From Aeromonas allosaccharophila (lineage in GTDB: Bacteria > Pseudomonadota > Gammaproteobacteria > Enterobacterales > Aeromonadaceae): a stretch of DNA of 64,000 nucleotides. The notes beneath the pieces were generated by a model, which saw nothing but the letters and a program-made list of their open reading frames with translations, did not search any database and was not told the DNA's origin. The translations under genes and the position numbers were made by a program. This document shows positions 18,391 to 27,432 of the stretch, piece by piece; position 1 is the first letter of the stretch; every line of letters starts with the position of its first letter. The DNA lies in contig NZ_CDBR01000105.1 of NCBI RefSeq assembly GCF_000819685.1, positions 1 through 64,000 of the forward strand, written 5' to 3'.

Positions 18391-19493
18391 TATATTGCGC
18401 ACCGTTTTGCGTATGCCTCTCTAATCAACTCTTCTATGATGGCGTTTTTATTTCTCTGTTCCATTTGGCTTAGTTCGTCAAGAATATTACCTATATCTTT
18501 ACTCATGTTAATGCTGTATTGTTTCTTTTCTATATTTTTATCACGATATACTTTTTGGCTCCATGCCTTCTTGACGTTGGAAACTAAAAATTTATACCTA
18601 TCAATATTAGTGATAATTAATACATCAAAAAAGGAAATAAGATCATCTTTTTGAGCTGATGAACCATTTAAAACCAATGGCACATAATCTATGTTTTGAT
18701 GTTCAAGATATTTGTGTAGCCATGTAACCTTCTCCGTTTTTTGTTTATTAATCCATGTTGTAATTTCAGCGTTATTCATTATTGACTCAGAAAACTCAGA
18801 TATATAAAGGACTAGATTTTCTTTTTCAGTCTTATTGCAAGGTAGTCTGTTTATAGTTGAAGCAATATCAAGGGTGCTTATGTTGCTTTTCAATTTTTTA
18901 TTCGTATTGGCATGTGTTTTTATATTATCATTAACAAATGATGAGCAAAGAGTTATGTTTATAGTTTTAGCTAGCAATTGGTCACTGCCATCTATTTGTA
19001 CACCTAGATGACTCATTAGCCTCCATATGAAGTGATGTATTCTCGTATTTTTATTATCTAGCCAGTCGAAGCTTTTATCTGTAAGGCATTTTGCATCAAA
19101 CTCGCCAGCCAAAGTGTCTATCCACCTTTCAAGCCCAAAATCTCTTTGATCTCTAGGGCTATATTTGCGCATAAGTGCGAGAGCGTTAGGCGTGGTGCAT
19201 GAATTTTCTAGATGTTTTATTAATAATGAAATAGGTGGTATATCAGTTGCTGAGCCACCATTAATTTTACATGTGCAATACCAAAGATAATCTACAAAAA
19301 AAGGATTATCTAATTTCTTAGTGAATTGCACCTTCACACCATCATCATGAATTGCCACAATAAACTTCCTTAATCTACATCGTAGTGTTTTTTGTTGTTT
19401 TTTGGTTGCATTTAGTGTGTGTTTTTTCATGGTGTTTTTCAAGCTTTTGTTGTTGCTTATGTTGGCGGGCGGACCTGTAAATGCATGGCTCAT
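18390..19493 (-). CDS. Hypothetical island protein with RHH-like C-terminus
   Basis: 367 residues, AT-rich coding unlike the surrounding core genes. The N-terminus is basic (MKKHTLNATKKQQKTLRCRL). The last about 45 residues (YSINMSKDIGNILDELSQME, QRNKNAIIEELIREAYAKR) look like a ribbon-helix-helix fold, a short beta strand plus two helices, as in CopG/MatP-type DNA-binding proteins. The middle 280 residues match nothing I recognise. Start ATG 19493 has no strong ribosome site; ATG 19430 is an alternative. Convergent with the integrase. It could be a regulator or defence-type cargo; neither can be shown. Confidence 0.6.
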   Translation of the reverse strand: MSHAFTGPPANISNNKSLKNTMKKHTLNATKKQQKTLRCRLRKFIVAIHDDGVKVQFTKKLDNPFFVDYLWYCTCKINGGSATDIPPISLLIKHLENSCTTPNALALMRKYSPRDQRDFGLERWIDTLAGEFDAKCLTDKSFDWLDNKNTRIHHFIWRLMSHLGVQIDGSDQLLAKTINITLCSSFVNDNIKTHANTNKKLKSNISTLDIASTINRLPCNKTEKENLVLYISEFSESIMNNAEITTWINKQKTEKVTWLHKYLEHQNIDYVPLVLNGSSAQKDDLISFFDVLIITNIDRYKFLVSNVKKAWSQKVYRDKNIEKKQYSINMSKDIGNILDELSQMEQRNKNAIIEELIREAYAKRCAI

Positions 19494-19656
19494 GCTCTGT
19501 AATCTAACCTACTTAGTGGCATTGAAGCACTCTGGGTGAACTAGTGATTGTTTCTTCTGCGTAGCTAATCGGCTTAGGGGGGGGCGATGTGAGAAGCGAT
19601 AAACGTAAATATTAACATTGTTGGTCCAGCTATGGAGAAATAGCCGGATCCAAAAA

Positions 19657-19833
19657 ATGAAACTGATCAAACTCAAAGAAGTCACGGAAATGACGACGCT
19701 ATCCAAAGCGACAATTTATCGTTTGATGAGCAAAGGGGAGTTCCCTGGTGTCGTTCGTTTAGGGCCTAGAGCGGTCGCTTGGATGCAGAGTGAAGTAATA
19801 AAATGGATTGATTCGAAGGCATCCGCTAGATAG
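19657..19833 (+). CDS. alpA: AlpA-family DNA-binding regulator
   Basis: 58 residues, MerR-like winged helix: LIKLKEVTEMTTLSKATIYR then LMSKGEFPGVVRLGPRAVAW, ending SEVIKWIDSKA. This is the AlpA/Phage_AlpA family that activates integrase or excision genes in P4-like elements such as CP4-57. Start ATG 19657; an upstream in-frame ATG at 19618 lacks a ribosome site. Placed between the integrase side and the hairpin array, it may act as the element's excision regulator. Confidence 0.88.
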   Translation: MKLIKLKEVTEMTTLSKATIYRLMSKGEFPGVVRLGPRAVAWMQSEVIKWIDSKASAR

Positions 19834-19959
19834 GAGAGGGTAAGCTAAGTTCAGAGTAACTCTCTTGCCTGAACAACCAGTATTACTGGAGGTTTATTTA
19901 AAATAATCACGTGTTCCCCGGTGATTTAGGAGGTCGCTAAGTTCGGTAATAGTAATATA

Positions 19960-20184
19960 TACACCAAGGTAGAGGGTGTAGGAGATATATCGAGGGAGAG
20001 AGTGATACACCGTCAGAGTGTATCACAGAGTATACCAACGAGAACATGTGATATATACACGAAGTGTATACCAATCAGATATACATCAGGCTTGTACGTC
20101 AGATACAAGCCATTAGCCGTATACATCGGCATAGTGCAGCATATGCAAAGCACAGAGTGCTAAATGCAGGTTGGTATATCAACC
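19960..20184. repeat. Array of six short hairpins, candidate origin or structured RNA
   Basis: Perfect or near-perfect stems in series: TACACC/GGTGTA (19960-19980), GTGATACAC/GTGTATCAC (20002-20026), TATACAC/GTGTATA (20054-20070), GGCTTGTA/TACAAGCC (20089-20111), AGCAC/GTGCT (20149-20161) and GGTTG/CAACC (20169-20184). Hairpins two and four have different stems but the identical 7-base loop CGTCAGA. No coding frame spans the region. It directly precedes the YfjJ/Gp2-like gene, where a replication origin or a regulatory leader would be expected. The rest of 19834-20309 shows nothing else. Confidence 0.65.
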
Positions 20185-20309
20185 TACTGGTTTGATAAGA
20201 GAGCAGGGTATCAGTTGACTGTAAAGCTTTACGTAGCACCTCTCATTAATGACGACAAGTGCATCTCACCAGCAGGCGTGGATATTCCATTCGAACAATA
20301 GGACCGTAT

Positions 20310-20993
20310 ATGAAATCAAAACTTGGGTGTTGTTTAATAGGCAACGAGCAAGAAAACTTGCGAGTTGTGGCTGAAGCCAAGTATGGTGAAATATCCTTTG
20401 AGCAGTTGAAAACATCCGTGGAGGTGATCGCTAACTTTTTGAATAAACATCCGCGAGTGTTTGCTGTACGTGTTGATCTGCGTTTCCCTCATATACCAGT
20501 TATGGATAATCCGGACATGCCGACAGGCTTTCCACCTGAGGTAGAAGAGGAAAAGGTTATTACGCGCTTTATTGCTTCACTAAAAAGCCAGATAAAAGCC
20601 GCACGTCACCGTAAGGGGAAGACTGGTAAACCATTCTTTTTGGGTTATATCTGGGTGAAGGAGCAAGTAACAAGCCAACATCCTCATTACCACGTGGTGC
20701 TACTGTTTAACCGAGATGACTACGGTCATCTTGGTGATTACTCTAATTTTGATGCGGATAACATGGCTACACGCATCCGTAAAGCTTGGTGTAGTGCATT
20801 GAGGCTCGCATACCCTGATTATGCGTCTTTGGTACATTTCCCTGATGACGCAGAGTATCGATTTGATCGCCGAGATTCTGATCTACACAATGAGAGATTT
20901 TATAACTTCTTGGAGAGGACTGCGTATTTATTTAAATTACGCACGAAAGTACGAAACAGCCGTAATTTTGGGCGTAGTCAACTGATAAGGTAA
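20310..20993 (+). CDS. YagK/YfjJ domain protein, inovirus Gp2-like
   Basis: About 227 residues. The pattern FLNKHPRVFAVRVDLRFP, then GYIWVKEQVTSQHPHYHVVL and an arginine/lysine-rich segment with WCSALRLAYPDYASLVHFP matches the YagK/YfjJ C-terminal (inovirus Gp2) family found in P4-like satellites. The HPHYHVVLLF strand recalls the HUH metal-binding strand of Rep proteins, so a rolling-circle or initiator role is possible but not proven. ATG 20310 has TAGGAC 7 bases upstream; ATG 20259 would add 17 residues. The hairpin array is immediately upstream. Confidence 0.8.
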   Translation: MKSKLGCCLIGNEQENLRVVAEAKYGEISFEQLKTSVEVIANFLNKHPRVFAVRVDLRFPHIPVMDNPDMPTGFPPEVEEEKVITRFIASLKSQIKAARHRKGKTGKPFFLGYIWVKEQVTSQHPHYHVVLLFNRDDYGHLGDYSNFDADNMATRIRKAWCSALRLAYPDYASLVHFPDDAEYRFDRRDSDLHNERFYNFLERTAYLFKLRTKVRNSRNFGRSQLIR

Positions 20994-21277
20994 TTTTCAC
21001 ACTTAATTCATGGGCTCTAGCGGGGATGCTTGGCCATTCAAATTCAATTTGGGAGTTTCTACTCCCGGATCTGTTAAGCTAATTCCTCATTTGTTATCGC
21101 ATCAGTTGGAGTAACCCATGGCAGCCTATTCCCCTTCCTTCACCCATGACCCATGCCATGTTGAGTCGAGTGGCGGATATCGCTGAGTTGCTGGGGCTGT
21201 AGCTGTTTGCTCAGAGCTCTCAGGTTCTTATGTTGCGTCGAGAGAACCGGATCCGCACCATCCATGCCTCCTTGGCT

Positions 21278-21590
21278 CTAGTGAATGATGTAGTTATCGA
21301 GGATCAGCGTGATGGTTTTGGCTCGTCGGTAGTGGCGACGCAGCTTTTCCTGCATGGCGATAAACAGGGATGTGACGTGATGGCGAGACAGGTCAGACCG
21401 TGACTGGCAAAACCCGAGGGAAACAAAGTACTTCCAAGTGCGTGGCGTTGATAGCGGAGCCAGCCAGCGAATTCCATCAGGGATAGAGGCAGTAGCCTCG
21501 ATCAAAATCCGGATCTATGGCTGCAATCTCCACCTGACTCACTTTCATGGATTGAGGGCTTGGCAAACCGGGGCGACCATTGGCCTACCT
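21278..21590 (-). pseudogene. IS630-like transposase remnant
   Basis: A 75-residue open stretch ends HYRRAKTITLILDNYIIH, the LDN(x)(x)IH motif around the second catalytic Asp of IS630-type transposases. Frames on both sides are broken by stops and shifts, and the upstream end is interrupted by the IS1595 element at 21591. The surrounding sequence (20994-21277 and 22639-22811) is decayed and gives no other supportable gene. Confidence 0.5.
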
Positions 21591-21598
21591 GTCAGAAA

Positions 21599-22630
21599 GG
21601 CGCTGTCCCAATTACGTGTTGAAAGGCTAAGCTTGAAGTAGGCCATCACCTTGAGGTCTACCATCATGGATACCCCAGCCTTTCAACACCTCTTGTCTCT
21701 CTTTCCACTGCTTACCCTGCGCCAGCGCCGCGTTGCCCAGCAGGAGCTCACTGCGCCACACGCCATTACCTCGCTCAATACCCAATTACCAGCATGCAGC
21801 GGTTGCCCCCATTGTCAGGCCGATGCCAATCAGCTGGCCCCTTGGGGATGGAGTCGGGGACTGCGCCGCTACCGTTGCAAAGTGTGCCTACGCACCAGCT
21901 CCGTGCTGACCAAGACGCCTCTGGCGCGGTTGCGCAAAGCCCAGTGCTGGGAAGACTACTCGCAAGCCCTCATCGAAGGACTGACCGTCCGCCAGGCAGC
22001 GCGGCGTTGCGGAGTCAGCAAAAATACCGCCTTCCTCTGGCGTCACCGCTTCTTGCGTGCCATGGCAGGTCATCAAGCCACTAGGGAAGAAGGCATCGTT
22101 GAGGTTGATGAGACCTTCTTCCTTGAATCGTTCAAGGGGCAACGGGGACTGCCGAGCCTGCCACGTCATCGCGGTGGTAAGGGTAGAACTCGTGGAACCG
22201 GGTCAGATTACATCCCGGTGATGGTAGTACAAGACCGTGCGGGCCATCATGCGGATTTTCAGTTGGAGAAAATGGATGCCGAGACAGTCATCGCGGTGTT
22301 GAAGCCGCTGGTGTCACCGGATGCGGTGCTGTGTAGCGATGGTGCGGGCGTGTATGCCAGTTTCAGTAAAGTGCAGGGAGTGACTCATCAAGTAGTGCGC
22401 AATCGTCAGGGTGAGAGGGTGGTAGGGGCATTCCACATCCAACATGTAAACGGATATCACCATCGGTTGAAAGAATGGATGGTGCGCTTTCATGGCGTGG
22501 CAACTCATTATCTGAGGAATTATCTGGGTTGGCGCAGGATGCTGGAGCGTTACGGGAGGGGCGTGAATATCAAAGCGCGTCTGCATGAGGCGCTGGGGCA
22601 CCCCATGTAACACGTAATTGGGACATAGCC
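21599..22630 (+). mobile_element. IS1595-family insertion sequence, 1032 bp, intact
   Basis: The terminal inverted repeats share TGTCCCAATTACGTGTT after GGC at each outer end. The element is flanked by perfect 8-bp target duplications GTCAGAAA at 21591-21598 and 22631-22638, the length expected for this family. It carries one intact transposase gene. The clean duplication shows it moved in after the target had already decayed. Confidence 0.95.
21666..22610 (+). CDS. IS1595-family transposase
   Basis: 314 residues. N-terminal zinc ribbon ([18 protein letters not shown] then [12 protein letters not shown]), helix-turn-helix ([20 protein letters not shown]) and a DDE/ISXO2-like domain: [13 protein letters not shown], then [13 protein letters not shown] and the C-terminal [20 protein letters not shown] with the family's final acidic/Asn position. 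Start ATG 21666 has GAGG upstream. Intact; no frameshift seen. Confidence 0.92.
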   Translation: MDTPAFQHLLSLFPLLTLRQRRVAQQELTAPHAITSLNTQLPACSGCPHCQADANQLAPWGWSRGLRRYRCKVCLRTSSVLTKTPLARLRKAQCWEDYSQALIEGLTVRQAARRCGVSKNTAFLWRHRFLRAMAGHQATREEGIVEVDETFFLESFKGQRGLPSLPRHRGGKGRTRGTGSDYIPVMVVQDRAGHHADFQLEKMDAETVIAVLKPLVSPDAVLCSDGAGVYASFSKVQGVTHQVVRNRQGERVVGAFHIQHVNGYHHRLKEWMVRFHGVATHYLRNYLGWRRMLERYGRGVNIKARLHEALGHPM

Positions 22631-22811
22631 GTCAGAAAGGCCCGAGTGTAACGGTCGCTTGGGGCTGGGGAAGTCATGATTTGCTGGCTGATTTGGGCAA
22701 CAACGCTATGTTCAAGAAAAGTGCTAAATTGATACTGAAGGAATTTCGTACTAAAACAACAAAAAACACCGACCTTAAGTCGGTGTCAGTTGATAATCAT
22801 ATATATACACA

Positions 22812-22942
22812 AAGCGGGATATCAGTTATTACCTGATGGATTACTACAACTGGCGGCATCCACATCGTTACAATCTTGTGATGTCGCCAGAAAAAGCCGA
22901 ATACTGACCTTACCAAGTGTCCGAATTTAGTTGATCATTACA
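22812..22942 (+). pseudogene. 3' end remnant of an IS3-family element
   Basis: The frame [20 protein letters not shown] then NLVMSPEKAEY and stop matches the C-terminus of the OrfB at 15453 ([20 protein letters not shown]). The last 30 bases (22913-22942) are a diverged copy of that element's terminal repeat. Only this end survives, and it stops 10 bp short of the GH16 stop codon. It is a relative of the IS at 15445, not the same copy. Confidence 0.85.
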
Positions 22943-22952
22943 TAGCCTACTA

Positions 22953-23648
22953 TCATTCCCATGGAGTTACGTTGACGTACTTGTATTTGGCGTAGACAGG
23001 TTGGCTGTTGTAGGTACTTGGTGGGAAGCTGGGATTGGCGCTGATCCAGTTGTTCACAAAAACCTGCATCCAACTGGTGACGGGGCGGCTCTCTCGGCGC
23101 ACGCTCACCCATTTGTTCTGGGTGCGGCTGAACACCTGCCAAGTGACACCCGCTGCATCGATATTAAAGGCGTAGCGCTCCATATTCCAGATTGACATGC
23201 CGTACTTGCCTAAATCGATGTCTTGAGGATACTGACTCCCCTGGATCCAGACGTTGGTATGGAGCAGGTTGGTGCCCCCCATCAGCTCGATGTCGACTTC
23301 ATAGTGAGAGCTGGTGCCTGCATCTCCGGTATAGGTAAAGAAGGAGCTGATGGTGCCGGGCACCGATCCTGCCTGCATCTGCACCTCATAACGACCCTTG
23401 CGGGTGTAGTTGTAGGTTCGCAGCTCAGCGCAGCTCTTGTTTCCTTTGTCGGATTTCGCATGGAGGATGGCCATGCCGGACTCCATCCAGACGTTGGCGG
23501 CGCGCCAGGTGCAGTCGAATTCTGACCCTCCATTACGCCAACCATCAGAGACCTGCCAATCCTGATTGCTCCACCACCATGCCGATGCCTGAGTGGAATA
23601 TAATCCTCCCGCCATCAGCAATACTGACATCAGTCCAAGTTTACGCAT
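22953..23648 (-). CDS. Secreted GH16 beta-glucanase (lichenase/laminarinase type)
   Basis: 231 residues. Signal peptide with cleavage after ASA at about residue 23. The GH16 catalytic motif is YEVDIELMG with Glu 117 (nucleophile), Asp 119 and Glu 121 (acid/base). GRYEVQMQAGSVPGTISSFF and NVWIQG are other family patterns. It hydrolyses beta-1,3 or mixed-linkage beta-glucans outside the cell. ATG 23648 has AGGAA about 10 bases upstream; GTG 23657 is closer than a ribosome would allow. It lies downstream of the PTS operon terminator, so it has its own promoter; no copy of the LacI palindrome is seen before it. An IS remnant abuts its 3' end. Confidence 0.9.
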   Translation of the reverse strand: MRKLGLMSVLLMAGGLYSTQASAWWWSNQDWQVSDGWRNGGSEFDCTWRAANVWMESGMAILHAKSDKGNKSCAELRTYNYTRKGRYEVQMQAGSVPGTISSFFTYTGDAGTSSHYEVDIELMGGTNLLHTNVWIQGSQYPQDIDLGKYGMSIWNMERYAFNIDAAGVTWQVFSRTQNKWVSVRRESRPVTSWMQVFVNNWISANPSFPPSTYNSQPVYAKYKYVNVTPWE

Positions 23649-23825
23649 ATTATCCACATTCCTGTGTGTTTATTAATGAGTGTTTTATTGATGACTACAA
23701 GCAGCATAAGAATAGCCATAAACATATATTGAAACTTATACTGGTATCGCGTCATGACAGTTTCATATTTTTGAAATTGCCTGAAAAGGTATGAAATACA
23801 TGACGGCTGGTTGGTATAACCAGAA

Positions 23826-23853
23826 TAAAAAAGCCACCGTATATAACGGTGGC
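23826..23853 (-). terminator. Terminator of the beta-glucoside PTS operon
   Basis: On the minus strand GCCACCGT/ACGGTGGC forms an 8-bp stem with a 5-base loop, followed by six T. It lies 34 bp after the IIA stop codon. Confidence 0.85.
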
Positions 23854-23886
23854 AAAAGCACGGACTCCCGATCCGATGAGTTAAAA

Positions 23887-24198
23887 TCAGCTTGCTTGGC
23901 GGCGATAGATCTCGACCAGTTCGGTGGCCAGTTCGCGGCACAGAATGGAGGTCATCAGGTGATCCTGAGCATGTACCATGACCAGTGTCATCTTGGTCTT
24001 GCCTTCGCCCTCATCGGCTTCAATCAGTTTGGTTTGTACGGCATGGGCAGCCTTCCCTGCGTCGGTGGCCTGGAGCAGCAAGGCATCCGCTTCGCTGAAC
24101 TGGCCAGCACGAGCCTGACGCAGGGCTTCGAAACAGAGACTGCGAGATTGACCGGCATTGACGATGATGCCCATGACTGCTTCTTCAAGATCCATCAT
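23887..24198 (-). CDS. PTS lactose/cellobiose-family IIA component
   Basis: 103 residues, all-helical IIA of the Lac family. Phosphoryl-accepting His is at about residue 76 in TLVMVHAQDHLM; MDLEEAVMGIIVNAGQSRSL at the N-terminus is typical. It passes phosphate from HPr to the IIB protein encoded at the other end of the operon. Last gene of IIB-IIC-GH1-IIA, 10 bp after the GH1 gene. Confidence 0.93.
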   Translation of the reverse strand: MMDLEEAVMGIIVNAGQSRSLCFEALRQARAGQFSEADALLLQATDAGKAAHAVQTKLIEADEGEGKTKMTLVMVHAQDHLMTSILCRELATELVEIYRRQAS

Positions 24199-24208
24199 TT
24201 ATGACTCC

Positions 24209-25588
24209 TTAAAATCCATTATTACGAGAGACGTTGGCGAACCATTCACCACTTTTCTTGACGGTGCGCTGCTGGCTTTCCAAATCAAGGCTGATGAATC
24301 CATAGCGGTTCTTGTAGGCATTCATCCAGGACCAGTTGTCAATAAAGGTCCACAGGTGATAACCACGGCAATTACTTCCTTCAGCAATGGCGGTATGAAT
24401 CCACTGGAGGTGGCCACGAATGAAGTCGATACGATAGTCGTCTTTTACCTGACCATCTTCACCAATGAATCTGTGTTCCCCTTCGACACCCATGCCATTT
24501 TCGGAGATATAGCTTGGAATATTTCCATAGTTGTCGCGTAGGTTGATCAATATGTCATAAATACCGCGCTCATATATTTCCCAGCCACGATAAGGGTTCA
24601 TTTTGCGGCCTGGCATCTCGTAATTCTCGAAGAACCAGTCAGGCAGGAAAGGGGAGTCCGGGTTGATGGCCGTCATGCGTGCCTTCACTCGCCGCGGCTG
24701 GTAATAGTTGATGCCGAGCAAATCGATCTTGCCGGCGGCCAGCAGTTCGCAGTCGCCGCTTTGCACCACGGGCATCTGATCGTGTTCGCGCAGGATATCG
24801 ATCAGCTCCTGGGGATAAACTCCCTTCACCGCAGGATCGAGGAAGGCGCGGTTGAAGAACAGGTCAGCAATGAACGAGGCCTTCAAGTCCGCCGGGTTTG
24901 AAGAGCGCGGATATGAGGGGGTCAGGTTCAGGACAATGCCGATCTGGCCGGGCAGGGATAGTGTTCGATAACGCTTCACCGCCAGGCTGTGGGCCAGCAT
25001 CATGTGATAAGCCACCTGGGCTGCCCGTCTGAAGTCCATCTGGTTCGGGTAATGGAAGTCATACAGATAACCACCTTCCACCACCACCACTGGTTCATTG
25101 AAGGTCATCCAGCAGGCTACGCGATCACCGAACAGTTTGAAGCAGAGCTCTGCGTACTCGGCATAAGCCGCCACGGTTTCGCGGCTCTCCCAGCCCCCCT
25201 GCTCCTGCCAGTACATCGGCATGTCGAAGTGGAACAGGCCGATGAAGGGTTTGATCCCCTTGGCCAGCAGCTCATCGATAACCTTGTTGTAGAAGTCGGC
25301 GGCCTCCTGGTTGACGGTGTGGCCATCCGGCAGCAACCGGGCCCAGGAGATGGATGTGCGGAAGCTGTTGTGGCCAATCTCTTCCATCAATGCGATGTCT
25401 TCACGATAACGATCGTAGAAGGTGGAGGTGTTGGCTGGGCCTACCTGACCGTGGAAACGATGTGGCTCCGTCTCGAACCAGTGATCCCAGATGGTCGGTG
25501 CCTTGCCGCCCACGTTGGCAGCCCCTTCCGATTGTGCGGCCGACGAGGCGCTACCCCACCAGAAGCCTTCGGGGAATGTATATTGCAT
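24209..25588 (-). CDS. GH1 6-phospho-beta-glucosidase
   Basis: 459 residues, family GH1. The acid/base Glu is at residue 165 in WMTFNEPVVV and the nucleophile Glu at about 365 in YISENGMG. The N-terminus FPEGFWWGSASSAAQSEGA is the family start. It cleaves the phosphorylated cellobiose or beta-glucoside delivered by the PTS to glucose and glucose-6-phosphate. ATG 25588 has AGAGGAAA upstream. Between IIC and IIA in one operon, which supports the phospho-glycosidase call over a plain beta-glucosidase. Confidence 0.93.
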   Translation of the reverse strand: MQYTFPEGFWWGSASSAAQSEGAANVGGKAPTIWDHWFETEPHRFHGQVGPANTSTFYDRYREDIALMEEIGHNSFRTSISWARLLPDGHTVNQEAADFYNKVIDELLAKGIKPFIGLFHFDMPMYWQEQGGWESRETVAAYAEYAELCFKLFGDRVACWMTFNEPVVVVEGGYLYDFHYPNQMDFRRAAQVAYHMMLAHSLAVKRYRTLSLPGQIGIVLNLTPSYPRSSNPADLKASFIADLFFNRAFLDPAVKGVYPQELIDILREHDQMPVVQSGDCELLAAGKIDLLGINYYQPRRVKARMTAINPDSPFLPDWFFENYEMPGRKMNPYRGWEIYERGIYDILINLRDNYGNIPSYISENGMGVEGEHRFIGEDGQVKDDYRIDFIRGHLQWIHTAIAEGSNCRGYHLWTFIDNWSWMNAYKNRYGFISLDLESQQRTVKKSGEWFANVSRNNGF

Positions 25589-25645
25589 TGCAGTTTCCTC
25601 TTGATGACCGGCGTGCAGGCGGCGTGGCGCCCGCACGCCGGGTGC

Positions 25646-26998
25646 TTACGCCTGACTCTGAATCGGTGTGATTGTGTCTGCTTTTTCTGATCTGGCGGCT
25701 TCTTCCGCTTCAGCCGTCTCGGCTTCCTGCTTGAGCAGGGTACGTTCGTAAGCCCGCACGAAGGGGTAATACATCAGGGCGGAGATCCCCATGCAGATGA
25801 AGCACATGATGACCGGACTGAAGGCCCAGTTGGTCGCCCAGGAGGCGCCGATGGGGGCCGGCGTGGTCCATGCGGTCAGCATCACGACCTTCTCAACCAG
25901 ACCCAGATCCACGGCAAACCAGGCCAGGATGGCGTTGATCACCGGCACCAGGATGAAGGGCAGGAAGAAGACCGGGTTCATGATGATGGGGGCACCAAAC
26001 AGGATCGGTTCGTTGATGTTAAAGAACCCGGGGACCACGCCCATTCGTCCTATGGTGCGCAGGTGCACGGCACGGCTGCGCATCAGCAGGAATGCCAGTG
26101 GCAAGGTGGATCCCACGCCGCCGATGAACAGGAAGTGATCCCAGAAACCGGGCAGGAAGGTGTGAGGAATGGCCTGACCTGCGGCTAGTGCGGCCTGGTT
26201 GCTGGCCAGGTTTGCCATCCAGAAGGGGTTCATGATGCCGGTGACGATCATGGTGCCGTGGATGCCGGCAAACCATAGGATCTGGCACAACAGCACCGCC
26301 AGCAAGACGGCAGGCAGGCTGTCTGAAGCCGCCACTAGCGGTTTGAGCATGGCCATGATCGCCTCGGGCAGGATCATGCCTGTGGTTTCCTGCAGCAGCA
26401 TGTTGAAGGGGTGTAAGGTCAGGATGATCGCCAGGACCGGGATCAGTACCTCGAAGGAGCGCGCCACCCCCATCGGGACCTGCTCGGGCAGACGGATGGT
26501 GATGTTGTTGCGCTTGAGCCAGGCGTAGACCTCGGTCGAATAGATGGCACAAATGAGAGCGGTAAAGATGCCCTGACCGGAGAAATACTGGGTGGAGATG
26601 GTGCCGTCTTTATATTGCGCCGCCACCAGCATGAACGACATCAGGGAGAGCAGGCCCGTGGTGATGGGGTCCAGGGAGTATTGCTTGGCCAGGCTGGATG
26701 CGACGCCCACCGAGATGAAGACCGTCATCAGTCCCATGCTCATGTTGAAGGGCAACATGAGTTCGGCACGATAGGTGTTGGAAAAATCTAGCCAAGCTCT
26801 GGCAAAGCCCCAGGTGGTTTCGCTGGAGATGGGGGGGAAGATGAAGACTAGCATAAAGCTGCCGACGATCATGAACGGCAGCGCGGCAATGAAGCCGTCA
26901 CGGATGGCCAGAACATAGCGTTGCTGGCCCAGTTTTCCTGCCAATGGGCCGATCCGTTGTTCGATCAACTTGACCAGCATCCCATAGAGTGAACTCAT
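25646..26998 (-). CDS. PTS lactose/cellobiose-family IIC permease
   Basis: 450 residues, about ten membrane helices, CelB/ChbC type. Signatures include RDGFIAALPFMIVGSFMLVF, GTMIVTGIMNPFWMANLASN and GFFNINEPILFGAPIIMNP (the NEP region binding the sugar). It transports and, with IIB, phosphorylates cello-oligosaccharides or related beta-glucosides. The C-terminus has a Glu/Ala-rich tail (LLKQEAETAEAEEAARSEKA) that is longer than usual. 27 bp after IIB. Confidence 0.93.
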   Translation of the reverse strand: MSSLYGMLVKLIEQRIGPLAGKLGQQRYVLAIRDGFIAALPFMIVGSFMLVFIFPPISSETTWGFARAWLDFSNTYRAELMLPFNMSMGLMTVFISVGVASSLAKQYSLDPITTGLLSLMSFMLVAAQYKDGTISTQYFSGQGIFTALICAIYSTEVYAWLKRNNITIRLPEQVPMGVARSFEVLIPVLAIILTLHPFNMLLQETTGMILPEAIMAMLKPLVAASDSLPAVLLAVLLCQILWFAGIHGTMIVTGIMNPFWMANLASNQAALAAGQAIPHTFLPGFWDHFLFIGGVGSTLPLAFLLMRSRAVHLRTIGRMGVVPGFFNINEPILFGAPIIMNPVFFLPFILVPVINAILAWFAVDLGLVEKVVMLTAWTTPAPIGASWATNWAFSPVIMCFICMGISALMYYPFVRAYERTLLKQEAETAEAEEAARSEKADTITPIQSQA

Positions 26999-27025
26999 TG
27001 TGTGTGTCCTTCCTTGTGAGCACGC

Positions 27026-27331
27026 TTAACCAATCAGGGACAGGGCGTAATCCAACACCTTGTCACCGCGCTGCATGCCGTAATCCATCATGTCGATGGG
27101 TTGTACCTTGACACCATGAACGGCTGCCTTGGCTTGTAATTCAGGTTGCATGTACTTGATCTGTGGCCCTAGCAAGACCACCTGGTAGAGCGGCATCTGA
27201 TCATCGAACTCTGATGCGCCAAAAGCCTTGATCTCGGCAGCCAGGCCCCGTTTTTCGGCTTCTACCAGCATTTTTTTCACCAGCAGGCTGGTGGACATCC
27301 CGGCAGAGCAGCACAGCATGATTTTTTTCAT
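27026..27331 (-). CDS. PTS lactose/cellobiose-family IIB component
   Basis: 101 residues. The phosphorylated Cys is in MKKIMLCCSAGMSTSLLVKK (position 8), as in CelA/ChbB. First gene of the operon. ATG 27331 is preferred because GAGGA lies 7 bases upstream; ATG 27337 would abut that site. Its upstream region carries the LacI-type palindrome and a CRP-like site. Confidence 0.93.
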   Translation of the reverse strand: MKKIMLCCSAGMSTSLLVKKMLVEAEKRGLAAEIKAFGASEFDDQMPLYQVVLLGPQIKYMQPELQAKAAVHGVKVQPIDMMDYGMQRGDKVLDYALSLIG

Positions 27332-27385
27332 GATCATTCCTCAGTTATTAAATTGAACTCACTATAGATCGACCTAATAATTTGG

Positions 27386-27397
27386 GAAATCGATTTC
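27386..27397. promoter_or_regulatory. LacI-type operator A (PTS operon)
   Basis: Perfect 12-bp palindrome GAAATCGATTTC, 54 bp upstream of the IIB start codon. Same sequence at 30712 and 42602, near-copies at 27542, 31134, 41134 and 42861, all before genes of the beta-glucan locus. The likely binder is the LacI protein at 37704. Confidence 0.8.
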
Positions 27398-27416
27398 ATG
27401 CTTGAGCTTTTGTAAT

Positions 27417-27432
27417 TGTGATGCCGATCACT
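27417..27432. promoter_or_regulatory. CRP-like site
   Basis: TGTGATGCCGATCACT matches the TGTGA-N6-TCACA consensus at nine of ten positions. It lies between operators A and B upstream of the PTS operon, as expected for catabolite control. Confidence 0.65.

Noticed and set aside
19940..20190. Possible CRISPR-like array
   Set aside because: The repeats are hairpins of different sequence and spacing with no regular spacer length, and no cas genes are present.
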